DNA of 35,838 bases from Bacteroidia bacterium (lineage in GTDB: Bacteria > Bacteroidota > Bacteroidia > UKL13-3): assembly GCA_020049855.1 (NCBI GenBank), contig JAGVLJ010000058.1:1-35838 (forward strand). The letters are read 5' to 3'. How positions within the stretch are numbered: the stretch's first letter is position 1; each line of letters opens with the position of its first letter. A program made the position numbers and the translations under genes. The notes under the pieces were generated by a model. The model saw only the letters and a list, made by a program, of their open reading frames with translations, ran no database searches and was not told the DNA's origin. This document shows, in pieces, positions 1 to 9,434 of this stretch.

Positions 1-1153
1 CAGGTGGACAATACGTGTACCTGCGCGAAGCTTACGGAAAACTCTTTGGCTTTCTCTATGGTTGGACTTTGTTCACCGTGATTCAAACCGGAACCATCGC
101 GGCCGTAGGTGTGGCATTTGCTAAATTCAGCGGGGTGTTTTTCCCGGCCATTTCTGATACCAACGTACTCTTCAGTATAGGCTCATTAAACATCCAAACA
201 CAACAGGTGCTTGCTATCATCATCGTATGGATGCTTACATTTTCGAATTTCAGAAGTGTGAAAAGCGGAGCACTGGTGCAAAATATTTTTACGGTAACTA
301 AAATAGGAGCCATTGCTTTTATGATTATTGCCGGTGTGTGGTACATCAGCACCCATACCGCACAACAACCCGACTGGAGTCTGCCGCTCGATTTTTCATC
401 GGTTGGTTTCTGGAGCATTTTTAGTGTGGCGCTGGTAGGTTCCATTTTCTCAGCCGATGCCTGGAACAATGTTACCTTTACCGGAAGTGAAATTGATAAA
501 CCCGAACGCAATCTTCCCTTATCGCTTATTGCCGGAACCTACTGGTGCTTAGTCTGTACTTTTTTATCAATGTAGTGTACTTAAAAGCATTGCCGTTTGA
601 GGCCATTCAACATGCTCCGTCAGACAGGGTAGGCACGCTTTTACTGCAAACTGTATTTGGCGAAACAGGTATGTACCTGATGGCGGCTTTGATTATGATT
701 TCCACCTTTGGATGCATCAACGGGTTAACGCTTTCAGGTGGACGTGTCTATTATGCCATGGCATTGGACGGACTGTTTTTACCGCAAGCCAAAAAACTCA
801 ACGCACAACAATCACCACAATCTGCTTTGATCATGCAGGCTGTATGGACCAGCGCCCTCACCCTCTCAGGCTCCTATGGCGATTTGCTCGACTACGTGGT
901 GTTTGCTGTATTGCTGTTTTACATTCTAACTGTACTTGGCGTTTTTATTCTGCGCAAAAAACAACCTGATGCCATACGACCCTACAAAGTATGGGGCTAC
1001 CCGGTGGTGCCGGTGGTGTACATTTTACTTGCCCTGTTTATTTGTATCAGCTTACTGATGTACAAACCCGATTTTACTTACCCGGGATTGTTTATTGTAT
1101 TGAGCGGTGTACCGGTGTATTATGTGGTGAAATGGTTTTCTAAGAGTACGTAA
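1..1153 (+). pseudogene. APC-family amino acid permease, 5'-truncated by window edge and frameshifted
   Basis: The reading frame is open from base 3 (GGQYVYLREAYG...) to the stop at 573-575. It resumes one frame over near 539 and runs to 1153. The GGQYVYLREAYG start is the conserved region around the first helices of APC-superfamily (LAT/PotE-like) amino acid transporters, and many hydrophobic helices follow in both halves. The two halves join as one permease if a single C is restored around 536-539 (GGAACC then CTACTGGTG), giving a helix reading roughly ...AGT-LLVLSLYFFINVVYLK. The N-terminus lies outside the window. This is either a genuine one-base deletion that kills the gene or a sequencing error. 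Substrate specificity cannot be read from the sequence. Confidence 0.85.
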
Positions 1154-1196
1154 CGGTGAGGTTGGCGGGGACGCAGACCAAGATGAAAAAAATTTG

Positions 1197-1230
1197 TTTT
1201 TGTTTTTGTTTTTGTTTTTGTTTTTGTTTG
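1197..1230 (+). repeat. TTTTTG hexanucleotide tandem repeat
   Basis: Five perfect TTTTTG copies (1197-1226) are followed by a partial TTTG. The tract ends 21 bp before the ATG of the lipoprotein gene at 1252. A 7-bp hairpin (TTTGTTT/AAACAAA, 1223-1229 with 1234-1240) overlaps its end. Each unit contains TTTG, a word found in Bacteroidota promoter boxes, so copy number could change promoter spacing. That role is inference. Confidence 0.85.
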
Positions 1231-1251
1231 TAGAAACAAATTTTAAACAAT

Positions 1252-1950
1252 ATGAAAAAAAGACTTATTAAACTCGCAATTATTACAACTTTTGTAATAA
1301 CTAATTTCTCATGCAAAGATGATTCATCACAATCCCTGAAACCTGACACAACAGATTATCCAAAGAATTTCTCATCTTCAAGCAGCAGCATTGACTCAAC
1401 ATCAATAAATATTGTGAGTGAGAAAATAATTGATGTTTTTGAAGCAATCACAACTTTATCTCAAGCCAATTATTGTCAACTAAAGGACATTCTTCAATCA
1501 TCAGAGTCTGATTCAATAAAAAAGTACCAAATTTCGCAAATAGAATCTCTTAGTGGAGTATATAGTGCAATTGATAATCTATAATTATTTGTTGAGGCCG
1601 ATGCTACACTTCAAAGTGAATTATCTAGCAATACTTTAGCACAAGATTACCTTGCATACCGTTTAGTGCTTGATATGGGAATAGATACACATGCACCGAT
1701 TCTAAATTGCAACGGGTATACCGCGGGTTTAAATAGTTGTACTGCAAATTTTGTTACCTGTGGCCTTGCTTCTGCTCTTGCTGGACCAGGCTGGGGAGTT
1801 GTTCTAGGACTGTGTGGCGTAGCATTAATGTACTGTGTTGATGCCGTTGATGCTGCCTACCCTGATTGCGTACCGCCAGGGGGTTCATTAATTCAACTTC
1901 AACAAATAAAACAAATTTGGCTTCAAAAAGAATCAGCTTCATGTGACTAA
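1252..1950 (+). pseudogene. Putative lipoprotein gene interrupted by an in-frame TAA
   Basis: The ATG at 1252 opens a lipoprotein signal peptide: MKKR, a hydrophobic stretch, then a lipobox-like TNFSC followed by KDDSS, the acidic/serine linker usual in Bacteroidota lipoproteins. The frame stops with TAA at 1582-1584, then continues open in the same frame to a second stop at 1948-1950. The downstream part (from 1585) has a Cys-rich, Gly/Ala-rich hydrophobic segment (CTANFVTCGLASALAG, then GWGVVLGLCGVALMYC) and further Cys. Without the TAA the product would be about 231 residues, so a single nonsense change is the simplest explanation. No family was recognised. A separate short lipoprotein followed by a second gene starting at ATG 1672 is the alternative. 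Confidence 0.6.
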
Positions 1951-1969
1951 TTTTAAAATATATTCGTCT

Positions 1970-2290
1970 ATGAAAACAATTAACATTTCAATCTTTAAGT
2001 TTGCTAGATACGGTTTGATTGCAGCCGTAATTGTAATTAACTTTTGGTTTTCATCAACCCCTGGTTTATTTTATAAATACCATAAGCCTTATCTAGCATT
2101 AGTTGCATCAGTCTTAATCGTGTATTACTTTGAAAAGTTTATTTACCAGTTTCTTTTTAATGAGAATACAGCCAAGGAAAAGCCTCTACAAACAAAAGTT
2201 TTAATGCTGGCATTTTACCTGTTAAATATTTTAGCAATTCTTTGGACTTTCTTGTATCCGTTACCTAAATTAATTGAAAGATTAATTTAA
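1970..2290 (+). CDS. Small membrane protein of unknown function
   Basis: About 106 residues, with three predicted membrane segments: near residues 10-28 (YGLIAAVIVINFWF), 38-55 (LALVASVLIVYYF) and 75-95 (VLMLAFYLLNILAILW). I chose ATG 1970 (MKTINIS). An in-frame GTG at 1943 would overlap the stop of the preceding interrupted lipoprotein gene and would add nine residues unlike a membrane-protein start. The close spacing suggests cotranscription with the lipoprotein gene. No family recognised. Confidence 0.6.
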   Translation: MKTINISIFKFARYGLIAAVIVINFWFSSTPGLFYKYHKPYLALVASVLIVYYFEKFIYQFLFNENTAKEKPLQTKVLMLAFYLLNILAILWTFLYPLPKLIERLI

Positions 2291-2322
2291 TACTTAATTG
2301 GCAAGTTAATTTTGAGACCATT

Positions 2323-2368
2323 CTATTAAATTCTTAGTCTGCGGCTTCTGCGGCTAAGGATTTAATAG
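2323..2368 (+). terminator. Long AT-rich inverted repeat, possible terminator
   Basis: The arms CTATTAAATTCTTAG (2323-2337) and CTAAGGATTTAATAG (2354-2368) pair over 15 bp with one G-T wobble around a 16-nt loop, followed by ATTTTG. The hairpin lies 32 bp after the small membrane-protein gene. The stem is AT-rich and the T-tract weak, so termination is probable rather than certain. Confidence 0.5.
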
Positions 2369-2404
2369 ATTTTGCTGTCCTCGCCAGCCACTTCCCACTC
2401 ACTC

Positions 2405-2455
2405 AAAAACAATTTCTCCACTTTCCCACTCCCCTAAAAACAACTTCTCCACTTT
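2405..2455. repeat. Short direct repeat upstream of purL
   Basis: AAAAACAATTTCTCCACTTT (2405-2424) recurs as AAAAACAACTTCTCCACTTT (2436-2455), offset by 31 bp, with one mismatch. It lies just upstream of the purL promoter. No function is evident; it looks like a small local duplication. Confidence 0.5.
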
Positions 2456-2479
2456 TTTCCTCCTGCCATAAAAGTTGCT

Positions 2480-2487
2480 TACCTTTG
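2480..2487 (+). promoter_or_regulatory. Bacteroidota-type -7 box for purL
   Basis: TACCTTTG matches TAnnTTTG and lies 26 bp before the GTG start of purL. A T-run (2453-2458) sits about where the -33 TTTG would be, but no clean TTTG is present. Confidence 0.5.
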
Positions 2488-2512
2488 CGCCTTACTCATA
2501 ATCTTATATACT

Positions 2513-4756
2513 GTGACTGAGCACGTTTCACAAAAACAACTGGCCACTGTTGAACAAGCCAAACAATTGGGTCTTCGGGAAGAAGAATTCGAAAAAATCA
2601 AAGAAATACTGGGCCGTTTACCCAATTTTACTGAGCTGAGTATTTACTCGGTGATGTGGAGTGAGCACTGCTCGTACAAAAATTCTATTGTGTGGCTCAA
2701 AACATTGCCCCGCAAAGGAGATAAACTCCTGGCCGAGGCCGGAGAAGAAAATGCCGGGCTCATTGACATTGGCAACGGACTGGCCTGTGCCTTTAAAATT
2801 GAATCACACAACCACCCTTCAGCATTGGAACCTTTTCAGGGTGCTGCTACCGGTGTGGGTGGTATAAACCGCGATATTTTTTCCATGGGAGCCCGTCCCA
2901 TTGCCAACCTCAACTCCCTGCGTTTTGGTAATATCAATAACGAACGCACCCGCTGGTTAGTAAAAGGTGTGGTAAAGGGTATTGGCGATTACGGCAACTC
3001 TTTTGGCATTCCCACCGTAGGTGGCGAAGTATATTTTGACGATTGTTACAACATCAATCCTTTGGTAAATGCCATGAGCGTAGGCATTGCCAAAGTAGGC
3101 AAAACGGTTTCGGCCATTGCTGAAGGCGTGGGCAATCCCGTTTACATTTTTGGTTCTTCTACCGGTAAAGACGGTATTCACGGAGCGGCCTTTGCTTCGA
3201 AAGATATTACAGAAGACTCTGCCAAAGATTTGCCATCAGTACAGGTGGGCGATCCGTTCTGGGAAAAATTGATTCTGGAAGCAAGTTTAGAATTATTAGA
3301 TACCGATGCGGTAGTTGGTATGCAAGACATGGGTGCGGCAGGTATTACCTGCTCTACCAGTGAGATGAGCGCCAAAAGCGGAACGGGTATGAAAGTGTGG
3401 TTGGATAAAGTGCCCATGCGTCAGGAAGGAATGAAAGACTGGGAAATTCTGCTGAGCGAATCGCAGGAACGCATGCTGGTGATTGTGAAAAAAGGGCAAG
3501 AAAAAGCAGTAGAAAAAATATTTGATAAGTGGGATCTTACCTGGGCCATTATTGGCGAGGTAACCGATACTGCGCGTGTGCAATATTACATGAACAATGA
3601 ACTGGTGGCCGATATACCGGGTGAATCATTGGTATTGGGCGGAGGTGCTCCGGTATACCACCGTGAATATACCGAGCCGAAATACTTTGCAGAAATTGCG
3701 AAGTTCGACCAGAACACTGTTGCGGATTGCAACATGACGGAGGCCATCAGCATTGCCAAAAAATTAGCCGCTAACCCCAACATCTGTTCCCGCAAGTGGG
3801 TGTACAATCAATACGATTCAATGGTGGGCACGGTGAATCAAACTACCAATGCCCCAAGTGATGCAGCCGTGGTAAAAGTGCGCAACAGTGACATGAGTAT
3901 TGCCATGAGTGTAGATTGCAACTCACGTTATGTATATGCCAACCCTGAAGCGGGTGCGGCCATTGCCGTGTGTGAAGCAGCCCGCAACATTGTGTGTGCC
4001 GGTGGCGAACCTGCAGGTGTTACCAACTGTTTGAATTTTGGTAATCCATACAACCCTGAGGTGTACTACACTTTTGTACACGCCATTAAAGGCATGGGCA
4101 AAGCCTGCACAAAATTAGGTACGCCTGTAACCGGTGGTAACGTAAGTTTCTACAACCAGAGCAGTGATGATAATGCGGTGTTTCCTACACCAACCATTGG
4201 CATGGTAGGATTGATTGGCAACAACCGCAAGCACATGACGCTCGACTTTAAACAAGCGGGAGATGTGGTGTATTTAATCGGAGAACACCAGAACGATATT
4301 GCTTCATCACAGTACTTAGTCAACGTGCATGGCGTGCAACAAAGTCCGGCTCCTTATTTTGATTTGGATAAAGAATACAACGTACAGCAGGCTGTATTGA
4401 ATGTGATTAAAAAAGAGTTGATACAATCGGCACACGATACGAGTGAAGGCGGTTTGTTTATCACGTTACTCGAATCAGGTATGCCTCGCGGATTGGGCGT
4501 TAACATTCACGTTGACACCAACAGCTTTCGTAACGATGCCTTACTTTTTGGTGAAGCACAAAGTCGCGTGGTGGTGAGTGTAAAATCTGAAAATGTAACC
4601 GCTTTTGAAAATGAATTGAAAAAATCAGGAACTACATTCAGTAAACTGGGCGAAGTGAAAGGAAACCACATTGCCATTAACGGAGTTGATTTCGGAACAG
4701 TGGCCGAATATGCCAATACGTTCAACAACTCCTTAGCCGATCTACTGGAACAATAA
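2513..4756 (+). CDS. purL: Phosphoribosylformylglycinamidine synthase, PurL subunit
   Basis: 747 residues, the length of the short-form PurL that works with PurS and PurQ. It catalyses ATP-dependent conversion of FGAR to FGAM in de novo purine synthesis, in the cytoplasm. Diagnostic motifs are visible: [11 protein letters not shown] near the N-terminus, the nucleotide-binding ESHNHPS...[12 protein letters not shown] segment, MGARPIA, and AHDTSEGGL in the C-terminal AIRS-like half. The start is GTG at 2513 (VTEHVSQKQ), chosen because it follows a TACCTTTG box and yields the usual N-terminus. It stands alone, with purS and purQ not in the window. The gene is intact. Confidence 0.97.
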   Translation: MTEHVSQKQLATVEQAKQLGLREEEFEKIKEILGRLPNFTELSIYSVMWSEHCSYKNSIVWLKTLPRKGDKLLAEAGEENAGLIDIGNGLACAFKIESHNHPSALEPFQGAATGVGGINRDIFSMGARPIANLNSLRFGNINNERTRWLVKGVVKGIGDYGNSFGIPTVGGEVYFDDCYNINPLVNAMSVGIAKVGKTVSAIAEGVGNPVYIFGSSTGKDGIHGAAFASKDITEDSAKDLPSVQVGDPFWEKLILEASLELLDTDAVVGMQDMGAAGITCSTSEMSAKSGTGMKVWLDKVPMRQEGMKDWEILLSESQERMLVIVKKGQEKAVEKIFDKWDLTWAIIGEVTDTARVQYYMNNELVADIPGESLVLGGGAPVYHREYTEPKYFAEIAKFDQNTVADCNMTEAISIAKKLAANPNICSRKWVYNQYDSMVGTVNQTTNAPSDAAVVKVRNSDMSIAMSVDCNSRYVYANPEAGAAIAVCEAARNIVCAGGEPAGVTNCLNFGNPYNPEVYYTFVHAIKGMGKACTKLGTPVTGGNVSFYNQSSDDNAVFPTPTIGMVGLIGNNRKHMTLDFKQAGDVVYLIGEHQNDIASSQYLVNVHGVQQSPAPYFDLDKEYNVQQAVLNVIKKELIQSAHDTSEGGLFITLLESGMPRGLGVNIHVDTNSFRNDALLFGEAQSRVVVSVKSENVTAFENELKKSGTTFSKLGEVKGNHIAINGVDFGTVAEYANTFNNSLADLLEQ

Positions 4757-4960
4757 CTTTTTTGTTGTGTTATAATGAAGCCTTTTACTCATACCTCAGC
4801 TCCACTAACTTCTACTCAATAATACCATTCCAAATGCATATGTTCACTAGGCAAACTCCCTTGGCCAGTTTGGCTAAGCTGCTTCAGTCAATGCGTAGTG
4901 TGCCCATACTTAACTGTCACAAATATTGTAGCAAATGTATTTATGTGTAGTTAAGTGTGT

Positions 4961-4992
4961 TTTGATAATATGCCTGTCAAATAGTATTTTTG
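4961..4992 (+). promoter_or_regulatory. Promoter of dxs (TTTG-N20-TATTTTTG)
   Basis: TTTG at 4961-4964 and TATTTTTG at 4985-4992 are separated by 20 bp, a near-consensus Bacteroidota housekeeping promoter. It predicts a transcript start close to 5000 and a leader of about 33 nt before the ATG at 5033. The intergenic region 4757-4960 shows no convincing gene. Confidence 0.7.
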
Positions 4993-5032
4993 CCCAAATG
5001 AACTATTTGAGTCATTATTCGTTTACACCGAT

Positions 5033-6952
5033 ATGGAAATAAAACCAGGTAAATACCTAGCCCCAATCCAATACCCTTCCGACCTTAAGAAAGTAAATGA
5101 AGGGGATCTGGTTAATGTGTGTAACGACCTGCGCCAGTTCATTATTGATACAGTATCTGTATATGGCGGACACTTCAGTGCCAGCTTAGGAGTAGTGGAA
5201 CTTACCGTTGCACTGCATTATGTATTAAACACCCCGCATGATCAACTTATATGGGATGTCGGTCATCAGGCTTATGGACACAAAATGCTTACTGGCCGAA
5301 GAAATTCCTTTCATACCAATCGGGTGTACAATGGCATCTCCGGATTTCCGAAACGCTCCGAGAGCGAATACGATGCCTTTGGTGTAGGACATTCGTCCAC
5401 TTCAATTTCAGCCGCCTTGGGTATGGCTGTTGCCTCGCGCTTAAAAGGAGAAATAAACCGTCAGCACGTGGCCGTGATAGGCGATGGTGCCATGACTGCC
5501 GGTTTGGCATTTGAAGGACTGAACCACGCAGGAGTAGAAAACAGCAACCTTTTGGTAGTACTGAATGATAATTGCATGAGTATTGACCCAAATGTGGGGG
5601 CGCTGAAAGAATACTTAACCGATATTACTACCTCTCCTACCTACAACAGATTTAAAGATGATGTGTGGAAAGCTTTGGAAAGGCTAAACAAAGTAGGACA
5701 TGTTTCGCAAGAAATTATCTCCAAGATTCAGAGTACCCTTAAATCCGGGTTACTGCGTCAAAGCAATTTATTCGAGTCACTCAAGTTTCGTTATTTCGGT
5801 CCGGTTGACGGGCATGATGTAACCCATCTGGTAAAGTTATTAAAGGATCTGAAAAATATTCCAGGCCCCAAATTGCTTCATTGTGTAACAGTGAAAGGAA
5901 AAGGATATGCCCCTGCCGAAAAAGAGCAAACCAAATGGCACGCCCCCGGACTATTTGATAAAGTTACCGGAGAAATTGTTAAAAAATCACCGGATAAGCC
6001 ACAGCCACCCAAATATCAGGATGTATTTGGTCATACCCTGGTTGAGCTTGCTGATAAGAATAAAAAAATTGTAGGTATAACCCCGGCCATGCCTTCCGGT
6101 TCGTCCATGAATATTATGATGAAAGTAATGCCTGATCGTGCTTTTGATGTAGGTATTGCCGAACAACATGCAGTAACATTTTCAGCCGGATTAGCTACAC
6201 AGGGAATGGTGCCCTTTTGTAATATCTACTCTTCATTTATGCAACGCGCCTACGATCAGGTGGTGCATGATGTAGCGATTCAAAACATCAAGGTGATTTT
6301 GTGCATGGATCGGGCAGGACTGGCAGGAGCAGATGGGCCTACTCATCATGGTGCATTGGATATTCCGTTTATGCGCTGTGTGCCAAATATGATTGTATCG
6401 GCTCCCATGAACGAAGAAGAGCTTCGCAACCTGATGTACACGGCTCAGCTCGATAAAATAACAAACCCTTTTAGTATTCGCTACCCAAGAGGAAACGGAG
6501 TAATGACCAATTGGAAAACACCGTTTAAAGAAATAGAAATAGGAAAAGGCCGTCAAATAAAAGACGGAGACGAGGTAGCCATTTTAAGCATTGGTCATGT
6601 AGGAAATTTTGCGCTTGAAGCAGCAACAAAACTTGAAGTTGAAGGCATCTCTACGGCTGTTTATGATTTACGTTTTGTGAAACCCATTGACGAAGCACTT
6701 CTTCATAAAGTATTTGCCAAATTTACTAAAGTGGTAACGGTTGAAGACGGAACTATTGTGGGTGGAATGGGAAGTGCCGTGCTTGAATTTATGGCTTACC
6801 ACGGCTATAAAGCCGAGGTAAAAATACTTGGAATGCCCGATGCTGTTATTGAACATGGTGAACAACCTGAATTGTATACCGAGTGTGGTTATGATATCCC
6901 TTCGATTATGAAAACCGTACGACAATTTACCGGAACAAGGATAAACGTATAA
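5033..6952 (+). CDS. dxs: 1-deoxy-D-xylulose-5-phosphate synthase
   Basis: 639 residues, normal for Dxs. The enzyme condenses pyruvate and glyceraldehyde-3-phosphate using thiamine diphosphate, the first step of the MEP isoprenoid pathway. Motifs: YGGHFSASLGVVELTVALHYV at the N-terminus (the DXS signature), IWDVGHQAYGHK, the TPP/Mg motif GDGAMTAG...NDNCMS, the DRAGLAGADGPTHHG loop of the pyrimidine domain, and RYPRGNG near the C-terminal transketolase domain. It is preceded by its own good promoter and appears monocistronic. No truncation or missing key residue seen. Confidence 0.97.
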   Translation: MEIKPGKYLAPIQYPSDLKKVNEGDLVNVCNDLRQFIIDTVSVYGGHFSASLGVVELTVALHYVLNTPHDQLIWDVGHQAYGHKMLTGRRNSFHTNRVYNGISGFPKRSESEYDAFGVGHSSTSISAALGMAVASRLKGEINRQHVAVIGDGAMTAGLAFEGLNHAGVENSNLLVVLNDNCMSIDPNVGALKEYLTDITTSPTYNRFKDDVWKALERLNKVGHVSQEIISKIQSTLKSGLLRQSNLFESLKFRYFGPVDGHDVTHLVKLLKDLKNIPGPKLLHCVTVKGKGYAPAEKEQTKWHAPGLFDKVTGEIVKKSPDKPQPPKYQDVFGHTLVELADKNKKIVGITPAMPSGSSMNIMMKVMPDRAFDVGIAEQHAVTFSAGLATQGMVPFCNIYSSFMQRAYDQVVHDVAIQNIKVILCMDRAGLAGADGPTHHGALDIPFMRCVPNMIVSAPMNEEELRNLMYTAQLDKITNPFSIRYPRGNGVMTNWKTPFKEIEIGKGRQIKDGDEVAILSIGHVGNFALEAATKLEVEGISTAVYDLRFVKPIDEALLHKVFAKFTKVVTVEDGTIVGGMGSAVLEFMAYHGYKAEVKILGMPDAVIEHGEQPELYTECGYDIPSIMKTVRQFTGTRINV

Positions 6953-7027
6953 CCTTTTCTTGCGTGTTGAAATCTCTTGCTTAACTTGTAAAATAGGCAT
7001 CGCATTTTTGCAGTAGCATTGTTTACC

Positions 7028-7669
7028 GTGAATCAACACCTGGCACAAACCCTGAAAAAATATATTCCCGAAGAGTCGGTTGACCTTTGTGTAAACTGGA
7101 TTGTAGTCCATAAAGTACAGTTACGTATTACCCGTGAACGGAGCAGCAAACTGGGCGACTACCAAAGCCCTTGGGGCGGCAAAGGCCACCGCATTAGTGT
7201 AAACCATAACCTTAATCCATTCGCCTTTCTCATCACCTTTGTGCATGAAATGGCTCACCTTACAGCATTTGAAAAACACCGAAACCTTATTCAACCACAT
7301 GGCACAGAATGGAAACAGGAATTCAGAGACTTGATGAGTCCGTTTTTTCAAGCCAATATTTTCCCGGATGATATCAACAAGGCACTTCAGAAATATTTAC
7401 ACAATCCGGCTGCCGGCACCTGTAGCGACCAGCACCTGCTCCGGGTTTTGCACCGGTATGATGTGCCCCAACACGCTAAACTTAGGCTGGAACAAATACC
7501 ACCGGGTAGTGTTTTCTTGCTTAGAACCAAACAACAATTGATTCTGAAAAAAGGATCTTTACTTCGTACCCGGTTTGAATGCAAAGAAGTTTATGGAAAG
7601 CGTACCTATTTGGTAAATGCTTTGGCTGAAGTAGAATTATTGACCGAAGGACAAATACAGGTTTTTTAG
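7028..7669 (+). CDS. SprT-like zinc metalloprotease domain protein
   Basis: 213 residues from GTG 7028 (VNQHLAQTL); a TTG at 7019 is an alternative start. The zinc motif HEMAH is at residues 73-77 (VHEMAHLTAFEKH), followed by HGTEWKQEF, as in SprT/Spartan-like peptidases. The family includes proteases acting on DNA-protein crosslinks, although bacterial SprT-like proteins are mostly uncharacterised. The C-terminal part (about 125-213) has no recognisable Zn-ribbon cysteine cluster. It is the first gene of a tight run with recJ, lptB and rsmI, so the link to DNA repair with recJ is plausible but inferred. Confidence 0.8.
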   Translation: MNQHLAQTLKKYIPEESVDLCVNWIVVHKVQLRITRERSSKLGDYQSPWGGKGHRISVNHNLNPFAFLITFVHEMAHLTAFEKHRNLIQPHGTEWKQEFRDLMSPFFQANIFPDDINKALQKYLHNPAAGTCSDQHLLRVLHRYDVPQHAKLRLEQIPPGSVFLLRTKQQLILKKGSLLRTRFECKEVYGKRTYLVNALAEVELLTEGQIQVF

Positions 7670-7684
7670 CTTGATGCTATTTAC

Positions 7685-7692
7685 TATGTTTG
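7685..7692 (+). promoter_or_regulatory. Possible internal -7 box just before recJ
   Basis: TATGTTTG matches TAnnTTTG, between the SprT-like stop (7669) and ATG 7698. If used, transcription would start near 7698, giving a leaderless or very short-leader recJ message. The -33 region (7661-7668) is only a T-run. Confidence 0.3.
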
Positions 7693-7697
7693 TAAAA

Positions 7698-9434
7698 ATG
7701 GGAGATAAAGAACAGATACTATTCTCAAAAAGATGGGTGGCCAAGGAAGCCGTTGATAAAACTGCATCTGAAAGACTATCGAAAGAGCTTAATATCAATA
7801 CCGTGTTCGCCAACCTGCTACTGCAACGCCATATTGATACTTTTGACAGAGCCCGGGCTTTTTTCCGACCGTCACTCCATCAGTTACACGATCCATTTCT
7901 GATGAAAGACATGGAAAAAGCCATTTTGCGCATTGAGCAAGCCATGGCTGCAAAAGAAAAAATACTGATTTATGGGGATTACGATGTAGATGGCACCACA
8001 GCGGTAACTACCGTTTTTGCTTTTTTTAACAGCATCTATGAACATATGGATTTTTATATCCCAGATCGCTATGCAGAGGGATATGGAATCTCCTATAAAG
8101 GAATTGACTGGGCAATAGAAAACGGATACTCCCTGATTATAGCCCTTGACTGCGGCATTAAATCCATTGCACATGTAGAATATGCCAAAGAAAAAGGAGT
8201 AGAATTTATTATTTGCGACCATCACCACCCGGGTGAGGAAGTGCCTGATGCCACGGCTATTCTTAATCCAAAACAAATTAACTGCAACTATCCATTCAAG
8301 GAACTCTCGGGTTGTGGCATTGGTTACAAACTTATTCAGGGATACTCTATCAAAAATAATTTACCCGAAGAAAAGGCACAGGAATGCCTGGATTTAGTAG
8401 CCGTAAGTATTTCGGCCGATATAGTTCCTATTGTAGACGAAAACAGGGTACTCACTTATTTCGGACTAAAGAAATTAAGTGAAATGCCAAATAACGGGCT
8501 GAGGGCTTTGCTTGAATATTCAACCAAAAAAATGGACCTAACCGTGAGCGATGTGGTGTTTAGCATCGGGCCCAGGATTAATGCCGCAGGTCGTATTGCC
8601 GATGCCAAAGACTCGGTAAGGCTCATGCTCACCAAATGCCCTATTGAAGCGAAAAATTTTGCCGAACTCATAAATGTACATAATGACGAACGAAGAAGTT
8701 TTGATACCAATATTACCGAGCAGGCTTTAGCGGTTATAAGCAACAGCAAAGAAATGTTGCATCGCAAAAGCACCGTGGTGTTTAATCCTGCATGGCATAA
8801 AGGTGTAATTGGAATAGTGGCTTCGAGACTCATTGAAAAATATCACCGCCCCACGGTAGTTCTTACCGAATCAAACGGAATGGCTACCGGAAGTGCACGC
8901 TCGGTACCCGGATTTGATTTATACCATGCCGTTGAAACATGTAGCGATTTGCTTGAGCAGTTTGGGGGGCACACCCATGCGGCAGGCCTCACCATGAAAC
9001 TGGAAAATGTACCTGAATTTATTGAACGCTTTGAAAAGATTGTAGCCGAAACCATCGCAGAAAAATCGATGGCTCCAGAAGTAGAATATGATATTGAATT
9101 GCCCATGCGCTGCATTAATGCAAAATTTATGGGAATCCTTAAACAATTTGCACCATTCGGTCCGGGAAATATGAACCCCGTTTTTATGACCCGCAATGTT
9201 TGGGATAACGGCTATGGAAGTATTGTGGGGGAAAACCACCTGAGACTTTCTCTGATGCAGGAATCGCTGCACAAACCAATGAAAGGAATTGCCTTTGGAC
9301 AGGCACATCACTTCGACCGCATTGCTACCGGAGTTTCATTTGATATCTGTTATACGCTGGAGGAAAATCATTTCAACGATTCGGTCTCCCTGCAGCTAAA
9401 TGTAAAAGATATCAAATTTGCCGACCAGAGATAA
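7698..9434 (+). CDS. recJ: Single-stranded-DNA-specific exonuclease RecJ
   Basis: About 578 residues from ATG 7698 (MGDKEQILFSKRWV). In-frame ATGs at 7674 and 7686 are alternatives; 7698 was chosen because RecJ normally starts a few residues before the KRWV element. RecJ degrades single-stranded DNA 5' to 3' in recombination and repair. DHH-phosphoesterase motifs are intact: YGDYDVDG (residues 92-99, metal-binding Asp), DCGIKS, DHHHPGE, and the DHHA1 motif GGHTHAAGL. The C-terminal OB-like region follows (FAPFGPGNMNPVF). It starts 28 bp after the SprT-like gene and ends directly against lptB. Confidence 0.95.
   Translation: MGDKEQILFSKRWVAKEAVDKTASERLSKELNINTVFANLLLQRHIDTFDRARAFFRPSLHQLHDPFLMKDMEKAILRIEQAMAAKEKILIYGDYDVDGTTAVTTVFAFFNSIYEHMDFYIPDRYAEGYGISYKGIDWAIENGYSLIIALDCGIKSIAHVEYAKEKGVEFIICDHHHPGEEVPDATAILNPKQINCNYPFKELSGCGIGYKLIQGYSIKNNLPEEKAQECLDLVAVSISADIVPIVDENRVLTYFGLKKLSEMPNNGLRALLEYSTKKMDLTVSDVVFSIGPRINAAGRIADAKDSVRLMLTKCPIEAKNFAELINVHNDERRSFDTNITEQALAVISNSKEMLHRKSTVVFNPAWHKGVIGIVASRLIEKYHRPTVVLTESNGMATGSARSVPGFDLYHAVETCSDLLEQFGGHTHAAGLTMKLENVPEFIERFEKIVAETIAEKSMAPEVEYDIELPMRCINAKFMGILKQFAPFGPGNMNPVFMTRNVWDNGYGSIVGENHLRLSLMQESLHKPMKGIAFGQAHHFDRIATGVSFDICYTLEENHFNDSVSLQLNVKDIKFADQR

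Noticed and set aside
4762-4950. 62-codon plus-strand frame between purL and dxs
   Set aside because: Composition is not protein-like, there is no promoter or conserved motif, and it overlaps the region leading to the dxs promoter.
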